NCBI GenBank assembly: GCA_934464705.1
Contig: CAKSKB010000008.1
Location: 1 to 64,000 of the forward strand
DNA: 64,000 nt
Direction: 5' to 3'
DNA from: an uncultured Clostridia bacterium
Lineage (GTDB): Bacteria; Bacillota; Clostridia; HGM11514
In this document: positions 8,007-15,938 of the stretch, one piece after another
Numbering within the stretch: the stretch's first letter is position 1
Layout of the letters: every line of letters begins with the position of its first letter
Notes under the pieces: generated by a model
Seen by the model: the letters and a program-made list of their open reading frames with translations, nothing else
The model's database searches: none
What the model was told of the DNA's origin: nothing
Made by a program: the position numbers and the translations under genes

Positions 8007-8870
8007 CTACCATTTTTTTACCGATTTAAGTTCCTCAAAAAGTTTTTTATAACTGTTATGCCTTGACTTGCTCACAATTTTTTGCTTAACCGCATTCATA
8101 ACCGCACAGTCCGGCTCGGCGATATGATTGCAGCCGGAAAACCGGCACATACCGTCAAATGCCCTGAACTCCGGAAAATAGTTTTTAAGTTCCTCCGCCT
8201 CCATGGAATCAACTTCAAAAGAACCGAAGCCGGGCGTATCTATAACCAGTGCGCCGTTTGAAAGCTCCATGAGTTCGGCGTGCCTTGTTGTATGCCTGCC
8301 TCTTTCGATTTTGCTCACCTCGCCCGTTTCAAGCACGAAATGCGGCGCAAGGCGATTGAGAAGGCTTGACTTCCCGACGCCGGAATTACCGGTAAAAGCT
8401 GAAATTTTGCCCTTAAGCAGTTCTTTCAGTTCCTCCGTACCGCTGCCGTCATCGGCACTTGTCACAACAACGCTGTAACCCGTTTTGCCGTAAATCTTTT
8501 TAAGTCTTGCGGTATCTGCAAGGTCGCTTTTATTGATACAGATTATCGGCTCTATCCCCCGGAGTTCCGCCGCAACCGTCATTTTATCGAGAAGCACGGT
8601 ATCGGGCGCCGGGGAGGTAACCGCAGCAACGATTACAACGCAGTCAACATTGGCGACGGCGGGTCTGACAAGGCTGTTTTTCCTCGGGAAAATTTCCGCC
8701 AGAAACAGTCCTCCGCCGCCGTCGTCGGAAACCGACGCTCTGTCGCCCACGAGAGGGGTTATCCCGTTTTTTCGGAACACTCCCCTCGCGCGGCATTCTA
8801 TAACCATTCCGTCTGCGGTTTTGACATAGTAAAAACCGCCTATTCCTTTTACAATAACACCATTATTCAT
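8007..8870 (-). CDS. rsgA: Small ribosomal subunit biogenesis GTPase RsgA
   Basis: A circularly permuted GTPase that matures the 30S subunit. An N-terminal OB-fold is followed by the permuted order G4 (NKSD, about residue 114), G1 (GNSGVGKSS, about 160) and G3 (DTPGF, about 209). The C-terminal zinc knuckle CRFSGCNHIAEPDC supplies the Cys/His ligands. About 287 residues, normal for the family. ATG at 8870 overlaps the prkC stop by 8 nt, so the two are translationally coupled. An in-frame TTG one codon earlier is a less likely start. In Bacillus the PASTA kinase phosphorylates this GTPase (established for that species), and the gene order here keeps the pair together. Confidence 0.95.
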   Translation of the reverse strand: MNNGVIVKGIGGFYYVKTADGMVIECRARGVFRKNGITPLVGDRASVSDDGGGGLFLAEIFPRKNSLVRPAVANVDCVVIVAAVTSPAPDTVLLDKMTVAAELRGIEPIICINKSDLADTARLKKIYGKTGYSVVVTSADDGSGTEELKELLKGKISAFTGNSGVGKSSLLNRLAPHFVLETGEVSKIERGRHTTRHAELMELSNGALVIDTPGFGSFEVDSMEAEELKNYFPEFRAFDGMCRFSGCNHIAEPDCAVMNAVKQKIVSKSRHNSYKKLFEELKSVKKW

Positions 8871-10860
8871 CAAAATTTACATTCTCGCTTCTTGCAAGTT
8901 CTCCGTCAAAATATACCTCAACATTTTTCGTGCCGCTGCCGGTTATTCTCACATCAGCGGTGCCGTTGCTTGTGCTGTAGTTCTGATTAAACACCTCTTT
9001 GCCGTCGATTTTGATAGTTACATCAACCTTTTCGCGGTCTGTCGGAAGATCAACGGTGAGATAAACCGTTTTAAGTTCCGGCTGGTCCTGGGTTGAGCCG
9101 ATTGACTCCGAAGTGGTATTTTTCTTGGGTGCTTCGCCGCTGCTTATCACAACATTTATTCTATATCCCTTTTTGATTTCGGTCCCGGCGTCGGGCGACT
9201 GCGAAATAACCGTACCCTTAGGCTCGCTGCTCTCCTGCTCCGTTACCGACCCCCATGTAAAGCCGCTCGACTCAACCTCCGACTTTGCGTCCGCAGAATC
9301 AAGCCCGACGATTCTCGGAACTCTTTCAAGCTTTTCGTCATCCTTTGTCATATTGACATAAAGTTTAACCTTCGTACTGCCCGTAAGCTTTTTGCCGGCT
9401 TTTGGCGTCTGGCTTATAACATAGCCTTCGGGCTGATCGGAGCTCTCATCGGGTATTATTTCATACTCTATATTGTACTTATCAAGCGTCTTGACCGCAT
9501 TTTCGTAGTGCTTGCCGGTGAAATCCGGAACCTCCGCAAGACCGTCCTTATTGCCCTTGCTGACGGTAACGGTTATCGTTATATGCTTATCGGTAACCTT
9601 TTTTCCGGCTTTCGGGGTTTGTTTCACGATATAGCCCTCTTCTTCATAATCAACGGACTCGACTCTTTCTGCAGCCTCTTTGATTGTAACGGTCTTATCG
9701 TTTTTATACTCTTTTTTTACATCTTCGATTTTGCGCCCGACAAGATTCGGATACTTATCGATTACAAGCTGTGTTGAATCGCTGCTGAAAATATCCGGCT
9801 TTATCGCACGGACGAAAACAAACACGAATATCGCAACAATAAGCACAGAGCCGATTATCACGAAAAGCTTTGCTTTTTTTTCGTTTTTGGTTTCCTTTTT
9901 GGTCTTTTTGGGTTTCTGAGGCATCCTGTTTTCCTCCTTATATCTATGCGTTACGGGAACATCCCGTCTGTCGCCCGGGTTCAGCACAGAGGATATGTAA
10001 TCCTCATAATCCTCTACGGTTTTCGCCGGTTTATCATTTGAATATTCCGCCGCTATTGCACGAAGTTCGGAAAGCATTTCGCCGGCATCGGCAAAGCGTT
10101 CAGCCGGGTTTTTCGCCATTGCCCTGAGGCAGACCGCCTGCAGTTCATAAGGTATCGATATAACAAGGTCACACGGCGGAACGGGGTCCTTTCTCATATG
10201 CATAAGCGCTACCGAAACATGAGAATCGCCGTCAAACGGAACCCGTCCGGTAAGCATCTCATACATCACTACGCCCATGGAATATATATCCGAGCTTGCG
10301 TCCACATAACCGCCTCTCGCCTGCTCCGGCGATATATAATGCACCGAGCCGATTGCGGTTGTACCGTCGGTTGTAACATCTTTATTTGCGGTTCTGGCGA
10401 TACCGAAGTCCATGACCTTGAGTACATTGTCGTCGGTCACCATAATATTCTGCGGCTTTATGTCCCTGTGAACTATACCCTTCCTGTGAGCATGATCCAT
10501 TGCATCGCAAATCTGAATAGAAAAGTCCAGCGCCTGCGTCCATGGCAGCATACCGTGAATTTTGATATACTCCTTCAATGTAATTCCGTCGAGAAGTTCC
10601 ATTACTATATAATGAATACCGTCCTCATACCCGACATCGTAAACCGACACGATATTGTTATGCGAAAGGCTCGCCGCTGCCTGGGATTCAAGTTCAAAAC
10701 GGCTGACAAATTCACGGTCCACATTGTACTGATCCTTAAGAACCTTGACCGCCACAAAACGGTTAAGCTTTATGCAGTACGCCTTATACACATCCGCCAT
10801 GCCGCCGCTTCCGATTTTTTCGCGGATTTCATATCTTCCGCCCAAAATTCTTCCTATCAT
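8863..10860 (-). CDS. prkC: PASTA-domain Ser/Thr protein kinase
   Basis: A 665-residue membrane kinase sensing muropeptides or lipid II. The N-terminal Hanks-type kinase domain (about 1-270) shows GSGGMADVYKA, VAVKVLK, the catalytic HRDIKPQN and DFGIA. A lysine-rich juxtamembrane stretch leads to one transmembrane helix (about 330-352). Three extracellular PASTA repeats follow (cores YPNLVGRKIEDV, VPDFTGKHYENAV and VPRIVGLDSADA), and then a beta-rich C-terminal module of about 90 residues (VDVTIKIDGKEVFN) of the kind seen in clostridial homologues. It overlaps stp by ATGA (4 nt), so kinase and phosphatase are coupled. It probably controls cell-wall synthesis, growth and dormancy. Confidence 0.95.
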   Translation of the reverse strand: MIGRILGGRYEIREKIGSGGMADVYKAYCIKLNRFVAVKVLKDQYNVDREFVSRFELESQAAASLSHNNIVSVYDVGYEDGIHYIVMELLDGITLKEYIKIHGMLPWTQALDFSIQICDAMDHAHRKGIVHRDIKPQNIMVTDDNVLKVMDFGIARTANKDVTTDGTTAIGSVHYISPEQARGGYVDASSDIYSMGVVMYEMLTGRVPFDGDSHVSVALMHMRKDPVPPCDLVISIPYELQAVCLRAMAKNPAERFADAGEMLSELRAIAAEYSNDKPAKTVEDYEDYISSVLNPGDRRDVPVTHRYKEENRMPQKPKKTKKETKNEKKAKLFVIIGSVLIVAIFVFVFVRAIKPDIFSSDSTQLVIDKYPNLVGRKIEDVKKEYKNDKTVTIKEAAERVESVDYEEEGYIVKQTPKAGKKVTDKHITITVTVSKGNKDGLAEVPDFTGKHYENAVKTLDKYNIEYEIIPDESSDQPEGYVISQTPKAGKKLTGSTKVKLYVNMTKDDEKLERVPRIVGLDSADAKSEVESSGFTWGSVTEQESSEPKGTVISQSPDAGTEIKKGYRINVVISSGEAPKKNTTSESIGSTQDQPELKTVYLTVDLPTDREKVDVTIKIDGKEVFNQNYSTSNGTADVRITGSGTKNVEVYFDGELARSENVNFDE

Positions 10861-11588
10861 GCGTCGTCCCCTCCGTTAAATTCCGCTGCGGTAAGCGTTA
10901 TATTGTCCGCTCCGCCGCGGTCGTTTGCAAACTCAATGAGCTTCTGCGCACCGCTCTCTGCTCCGTATCTTTTTACGGTTTCAAAAATTTCATCGTCCCC
11001 GAGCATATTCGTAAGCCCGTCGGAACAAAGGAGAACGGTATCCCCCGCCTTGCACACATGGCGGTAAACCCTCGGTTCGACTCCGCCCTTTGTACCGACC
11101 GCCTGGGTGATTATATTCCTCTGCGGATGTGTTTTCGCCTCATCCGGAGTTATTTCGCCGCGCCTTACAAGTTCGGCAACAACCGAATCATCGGCGGTTA
11201 TCTGCTTTATGCCGAATTTGTCCATAACATATCCTCTGCTGTCGCCGACATTCGCAAAAAACACCGTAAATCCCTTAATCAGCGCCATAACCACCGTTGT
11301 GCCCATCTCTGTATATCCGGCATTTTCGCCCGCTTTTTTAAGTATTTCGGAATCCGCCTTTGCAATTGCACCCTTAAGAAGCACCGCCGCTTCGGCTTTG
11401 CCTGCGTTTTCTGTAATATATTCCTTTATGGCTTTTACCGCACATGCCGACGCAACCTCTCCGGCATTGTGCCCTCCCATTCCGTCCGCCACAAGCATGA
11501 CTTCAAAATCCGCAGCCCTGAACACCTCAAAGCTGTCCTCATTGATTTTTCTCACTTTTCCTATATCCGTTGCGGATACAATATTCAT
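10857..11588 (-). CDS. stp: PP2C-family Ser/Thr protein phosphatase
   Basis: The cognate phosphatase of the PASTA kinase (PrpC/Stp type), 243 residues. The PP2C metal-binding motifs are DIGKVRKINEDSF at the start, VADGMGGHNAGEVAS and, further on, ANVGDSRGYV, LLCSDGLTNML and GGADNITL. It is soluble, with no membrane segment. It overlaps both neighbours by 4 nt (ATGA with rlmN upstream and with prkC downstream), the typical tight operon arrangement. Confidence 0.95.
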   Translation of the reverse strand: MNIVSATDIGKVRKINEDSFEVFRAADFEVMLVADGMGGHNAGEVASACAVKAIKEYITENAGKAEAAVLLKGAIAKADSEILKKAGENAGYTEMGTTVVMALIKGFTVFFANVGDSRGYVMDKFGIKQITADDSVVAELVRRGEITPDEAKTHPQRNIITQAVGTKGGVEPRVYRHVCKAGDTVLLCSDGLTNMLGDDEIFETVKRYGAESGAQKLIEFANDRGGADNITLTAAEFNGGDDA

Positions 11589-12616
11589 TCCGAATCACAT
11601 CCTTTCAGTTTGCTTCTCCTGAGCTGACCGCACGAAGCGCTTATATCTCTTCCGAGTTCACGGCGAACCGTTGCGCTCACGCCCCGCCGCTCAAGTTTTT
11701 CGCAGAACTCCCTGACGCGTCTGCTCGATTTGAAATCCCGTTCCTTTATCGGGTTGACGGGAATCAGATTTATATGGCATATCAGCCCGTGCGTCAGCTT
11801 GACAAGATTGTCTATATCCTCATCGGTATCGTTAACGCCGCCGATAAGGGAATATTCAAAAATCATTCTTCTGCCGGTTTTTTTCACATAGGCACGGCAG
11901 GATTTCATTAACCGTTCTATATTATATGTACGGTTTACCGGCATAATTTCGCTTCTTTTTCTATCGTCCGCCCCGTGTAGCGAAACGCACAGTGTTATAC
12001 CCAGGTTTTCCTCCGCCAGAGCGTCGATTTTATCCGCAAGGCCGCAGGTGGAAAGGGATATGTGCCTCTGCCCGATATTTACGCCGTCCGGATGATTGAC
12101 AAGATGTATAAATTTCAGCACATTATCGTAATTATCCAGAGGCTCACCGATACCCATCAGCACAATATTGCTTATTTTCTCGCCGCTGTCTGCGCCGATA
12201 AGGGTAATCTGCGATAAAATCTCACCGGGGCTAAGCCGCCTTACAAGCCCGCCTAATGTCGAAGCGCAGAACCTGCACCCCATGGGGCAGCCGACCTCCG
12301 TTGACGCACACACCGTAAAGCCGTGTTTATATGACATAAGCACCGATTCTATTATATTTCCGTCATCAAGTTCGATAAGATATTTGACCGTTTCATCAAG
12401 CTTTGACGGATATTTTTCAAGAATTTTCGCACCGCAGACGGAGGCACCCTCCGCAAGCTTTTCGCGAAGGCTTTTTGAAAGATTTGTCATTTCGTCAAAG
12501 CTGCACACGCCCTTATGTATCCATGAAAAAATCTGTTTTGCACGGAATTTCGGTTCTCCGAGCCCGGCAAGATATTTTTCAAGTTCTTCGGGCGTGAAAT
12601 CCGCCAGATTTACCAA
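11585..12616 (-). CDS. rlmN: 23S rRNA (A2503-C2)/tRNA methyltransferase RlmN
   Basis: A radical-SAM enzyme that methylates C2 of A2503 in 23S rRNA (and A37 of some tRNAs). It has the cluster motif GCPMGCRFCAS (CxxxCxxC) and the SAM-binding GIGEPLDNYDNVL. The C-terminal ISASCGQL carries the catalytic cysteine. I place the start at TTG 12616 (VNLADFTPEEL; the initiator is read as Met), because AGGAGGTGA sits about 8 nt upstream inside the end of rsmB. This gives 343 residues, the family norm. The longer ATG form at 12649 would overlap rsmB and lacks an RBS. Confidence 0.94.
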   Translation of the reverse strand: MVNLADFTPEELEKYLAGLGEPKFRAKQIFSWIHKGVCSFDEMTNLSKSLREKLAEGASVCGAKILEKYPSKLDETVKYLIELDDGNIIESVLMSYKHGFTVCASTEVGCPMGCRFCASTLGGLVRRLSPGEILSQITLIGADSGEKISNIVLMGIGEPLDNYDNVLKFIHLVNHPDGVNIGQRHISLSTCGLADKIDALAEENLGITLCVSLHGADDRKRSEIMPVNRTYNIERLMKSCRAYVKKTGRRMIFEYSLIGGVNDTDEDIDNLVKLTHGLICHINLIPVNPIKERDFKSSRRVREFCEKLERRGVSATVRRELGRDISASCGQLRRSKLKGCDSE

Positions 12617-12623
12617 ATTCCCG

Positions 12624-13850
12624 TCACCTCCTGCTGAATTTTGCGGCAAAAAAGCCGTTTGTTCCGTCCCTTGACGGAAGGTATGTTTTCATAAATTCAA
12701 GATTCATGCCGAGAGATTTTATGTATTCGGCAACCTCCTCGTTTTCTTCATTATTAATGGTACAGGTGGAATAAATCATGCTGCCGCCGTGTTTCAGGTA
12801 TCTCACCGCATTTTCGGCAAGCTTTTTCTGAAGCGCGGGCAGACCGCCCTCTCGTTTTCTCCATTTTATATCGGGTTTTTGCTGAATCACGCCGTAACCC
12901 GAGCACGGTGCGTCAAGCAGAACAAAATCAAAGGCGCCTTCAAAATCCCCGTTGAACTCCGATGAGTCGCACGCAGCGCACTTTACAATCCCGATACCCA
13001 TTCTCTCTGCATTTTTTTCGATAAGCGCCGTTCTGTGCGGATAAAGGTCGCAGGCGGTGATTTCGCCCATGTTTTTCATAAGTTCCGCAAGGTAAAGCGT
13101 TTTTCCGCCGGGGGCTGCGCACATATCCAGAACTTTCATTCCCGGAGCAACACCCGATTCGTTACACACAAGAACAGAAGATTTCTGCATAACTGTAAAA
13201 CTCCCGTTTTTGTAAAGTTCCGAATTTTCAACATCCAGTCCGCCGCTTATCTCTATAAGGTTCGGCAGAACCGCTTTTCCGCCTACAGCTGCGGCAACTT
13301 CGCCGGCGTCTGCTTTAAGGCGGTTGACCCTTATATACATGGGTGACGGTTCATTCATTGCCGCCAAAAGCTTTTCGGTTTCCTCCTCACCGAACATCGA
13401 AATCCACTTTTTTATTATCCCCTTCGGGAACGAATACTTTATTTTCAGGTACTTTACAAGGTTGTCTTTGCCCGGCAGTTCTACGGTTTCCGAAGAAACT
13501 TTCCTTAAAACTCCGTTTACAAAGCCGGAGCTGTGCGGCGAAAGCCGTTTTGCGAGCGAAACGCTTTCGTTGACCGCAGCCGAGGGCGGAATCCTGTCCA
13601 AAAACAAAAGCTGAAATGCCCCCGTTCTCAGAATGTTCTTAACCGTTTCGGAGGGTCTGTCAAAATCGCAGAAGTGAGAGATTGTATAGTCAAGCCTCGT
13701 TCTGTTTGAAAGCACTCCGTAAACAAGCGCCGCCGTCAGCGAACGGTCTTTGGAATCAACCTTTTTCAAAATATCCTTAAGCAGAAGATTTGCATAATTC
13801 CTGTCAGTTTTGTCAAGCGTTAAAACCGCAGCTTCTCTCGCTTTCATCAT
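12624..13850 (-). CDS. rsmB: 16S rRNA m5C967 methyltransferase RsmB
   Basis: An N-terminal NusB-like RNA-binding domain (about 1-130) is followed by a Rossmann methyltransferase domain. Visible motifs are MCAAPGGKT (SAM binding), LDAPCSGYG and STCTINNEENEEV; the last two carry the motif IV and motif VI cysteines used in m5C catalysis. At 408 residues it is slightly shorter than Bacillus RsmB, with the reduction in the linker. It overlaps the zinc-peptidase gene by ATGA (start ATGATG). Confidence 0.95.
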   Translation of the reverse strand: MMKAREAAVLTLDKTDRNYANLLLKDILKKVDSKDRSLTAALVYGVLSNRTRLDYTISHFCDFDRPSETVKNILRTGAFQLLFLDRIPPSAAVNESVSLAKRLSPHSSGFVNGVLRKVSSETVELPGKDNLVKYLKIKYSFPKGIIKKWISMFGEEETEKLLAAMNEPSPMYIRVNRLKADAGEVAAAVGGKAVLPNLIEISGGLDVENSELYKNGSFTVMQKSSVLVCNESGVAPGMKVLDMCAAPGGKTLYLAELMKNMGEITACDLYPHRTALIEKNAERMGIGIVKCAACDSSEFNGDFEGAFDFVLLDAPCSGYGVIQQKPDIKWRKREGGLPALQKKLAENAVRYLKHGGSMIYSTCTINNEENEEVAEYIKSLGMNLEFMKTYLPSRDGTNGFFAAKFSRR

Positions 13851-14533
13851 CTTCTCCTGTCACGTATGGCGATGAGCCTCAAAAGCTGCAGGAGCGCCAT
13901 TGCCGCAGACGCAACATAAGTCATTGCGGCAGCCGAAAGAACTTTTTTTGCACCGCCTATTTCCTCGCCCTCGAGCATGTATGATGATTCGAGAGTTGAA
14001 AGGGCACGCCTCGACGCATTTATCTCAACGGGCAGTGTTACAATATGAAAAAGAACAGCTGCCGAGAAGAGAATTATACCGACATCGGTAAGCATAAAAA
14101 GACTTGACGAAAAAATCAGTCCGAGTATAAAGAGCGGCATCGCAAGCTGTGAGCAGAGATTAACAACCGGAACAATGGCATTTCTCACCTTTATGGGCGT
14201 GTATCCGACAGCATGCTGAACCGCATGACCGACTTCGTGCGCCGCAACGCCGATTGCTGCAACCGATGATGAACCGTAAACACTGTCCGACAGCCTTACG
14301 GTATTCGACCTCGGGTCGTAATGGTCGGTAAGATTTCCGGCGATATGCTCAATCGCAACATTTTGCAGACCGTTCATATCAAGTATGCGCCTTGCGGCGT
14401 CATATCCGGTCATACCTCGCCTGTTTGAAACTCGCGAAAACCTCGCAAATGTTGAATTTACATTCGCCTGCGCCCAAAGCGAAAGAATAAGCGCCGGGAG
14501 AATTATAATCCATGTAGGGTCAAAAAACGGCAT
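13847..14533 (-). CDS. YugP-type zinc metallopeptidase, membrane bound
   Basis: A 228-residue member of the zinc-dependent peptidase family of which Bacillus YugP is the type (PF04298). The motif AAHEVGHAVQHAVGY contains the HExxH zinc site. An N-terminal hydrophobic segment (IIILPALILSLWAQA) and three or more further ones (about 115-160 and 195-215) indicate an integral membrane protein. The substrate is unknown. It is embedded between fmt and rsmB, a position not occupied in Bacillus subtilis. It overlaps rsmB by 4 nt, so it is co-translated with the rRNA methyltransferases. Confidence 0.9.
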   Translation of the reverse strand: MPFFDPTWIIILPALILSLWAQANVNSTFARFSRVSNRRGMTGYDAARRILDMNGLQNVAIEHIAGNLTDHYDPRSNTVRLSDSVYGSSSVAAIGVAAHEVGHAVQHAVGYTPIKVRNAIVPVVNLCSQLAMPLFILGLIFSSSLFMLTDVGIILFSAAVLFHIVTLPVEINASRRALSTLESSYMLEGEEIGGAKKVLSAAAMTYVASAAMALLQLLRLIAIRDRRR

Positions 14534-14546
14534 AAAATCAGCTCCT

Positions 14547-15470
14547 TTATTCGCAAATTGTGTTTTCGGGGATTGTGTGCCCCCTTAAATAATCGTCAAC
14601 GGACATTTCGCCCTTCCCCTGAGGTTTGAACTTTCTTATATATACCGAGCCGTCGCCGCAGCCTACAGGCAGACCGAGATTTTTCTCATACTTACCGACA
14701 GCGCCGGGCGGCAGCTGCTTTTCGGAATACGAACACTCCGTAATTTTAAAAATCTTACCGTCCATAACCGTAAACGCAAGCGGAACAGGGTTTAACGCAC
14801 GGACAAGATTATAAATATTCTTGCCCGAATCCTCCCATTTTATATGCGCCGTTTCTTTGTCGAGCATGGGCGCATATGTAAATTCGTCATGATTCTGCGG
14901 AATCCTCTGCAGGCTTCCGTCAGCCAGCCTGTCAAGGGTTTCGGAAAGAGCCTCCGCCCCTATTTCGGACAGCTTATCAAAAAGCTCTCCGCCGGTCATG
15001 GTATCCGTAATCTCAATTTCCGACTTAATAAGCATATCGCCCGTATCAAGCCCTTTGTCCATCATCATTGTCGTAACGCCCGTCATCGTATCGCCGTTCA
15101 TGATGCTACGTTGAATCGGCGCCGCGCCCCTGAGTTTCGGAAGAAGCGACGCATGGACATTTATGCAGCCGTACTTCGGATAATCAAGAATATATTCCGG
15201 CAGAATCTTCCCGTAGGCAACAACCACGATAAGCTCGGGATTGAGTTTTTTAAGAGTTTCGAGAAACTCTCCGCCCTTTATTCTTTCCGGCTGAAAAACA
15301 GGAATCCCGAGTGCCTCCGCGCGCGCCTTGACAGGCGTCGGCATAAGCTTGTGTCCTCTGCCCTTCTGACGGTCTGGCTGCGAAACAACGCCGGCAACAT
15401 CAGTTTTTTCATATAAAACATCAAAACATCCCAAACCAAAATCCGGAGTGCCCATAAACATTGTTCTCAT
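14547..15470 (-). CDS. fmt: Methionyl-tRNA formyltransferase
   Basis: Formylates initiator Met-tRNA using 10-formyl-tetrahydrofolate. The start MRTMFMGTPDFG is canonical. The formyl-transferase core shows VVAYGKILP and NVHASLLPKLRGAAPIQRSI, which includes the catalytic Asn/His, and DTGDML contributes the active-site Asp. The C-terminal tRNA-binding domain contains VRALNPVPLAF. 307 residues, standard. It lies 12 nt after def and works in the same pathway (formylation, then deformylation). Confidence 0.96.
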   Translation of the reverse strand: MRTMFMGTPDFGLGCFDVLYEKTDVAGVVSQPDRQKGRGHKLMPTPVKARAEALGIPVFQPERIKGGEFLETLKKLNPELIVVVAYGKILPEYILDYPKYGCINVHASLLPKLRGAAPIQRSIMNGDTMTGVTTMMMDKGLDTGDMLIKSEIEITDTMTGGELFDKLSEIGAEALSETLDRLADGSLQRIPQNHDEFTYAPMLDKETAHIKWEDSGKNIYNLVRALNPVPLAFTVMDGKIFKITECSYSEKQLPPGAVGKYEKNLGLPVGCGDGSVYIRKFKPQGKGEMSVDDYLRGHTIPENTICE

Positions 15471-15482
15471 AAATCAATCACC

Positions 15483-15926
15483 CTATTCTTCCGCCTTCAT
15501 GGTATATAAAATTCCGTCAAGGTGGTCAATTTCGTGGCAAAGCGCACGGGCAAAAAGACCGTTTCCGCTAATCTGCACCTTTTCTCCGGTTCGGGTCTGG
15601 GTTTCCACGGTGACGGACTTCGGTCTTCTGACCTCCGCCGACTCACCCGGAAGACTCAGGCACCCTTCCGGTTCGCATATTGTTTCCTTTGACCATGCGA
15701 TGATTTTCGGGTTTATAAGTTCGTATCTTCCTTCGCCCGTATCGACAACCGCAACCCTTCTCAAAACCCCGACCTGAGGACCTGCAAGCCCTACGCCGTT
15801 TGCGCTCTGCATGGTTTCGTACATATCGTCAAGCAGGGTAAACAGCCTGTCGTTAAAATCCGTAACCTCACGGCATTTTTTATAAAGAATTTCATCCGGA
15901 ACTTTTCTTATTTCTCTTATAGCCAA
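15483..15926 (-). CDS. def: Peptide deformylase
   Basis: Removes the N-formyl group from nascent proteins. The three active-site motifs are all present: GVGLAGPQVG (motif 1), EGCLSLP (motif 2, metal-ligand Cys) and HEIDHLDGILY (motif 3, HExxH). 147 residues, a type I length. Translation starts at TTG 15926; AGGAGG lies 8 nt upstream and no ATG is nearby. It sits between priA and fmt, the usual order in Bacillota. Confidence 0.96.
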   Translation of the reverse strand: MAIREIRKVPDEILYKKCREVTDFNDRLFTLLDDMYETMQSANGVGLAGPQVGVLRRVAVVDTGEGRYELINPKIIAWSKETICEPEGCLSLPGESAEVRRPKSVTVETQTRTGEKVQISGNGLFARALCHEIDHLDGILYTMKAEE

Positions 15927-15938
15927 AAAAATGACCTC

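Noticed and set aside
10198..11067. 289-codon plus-strand open frame over prkC and stp
   Set aside because: It runs antisense across two conserved genes and has no recognisable domain or RBS.
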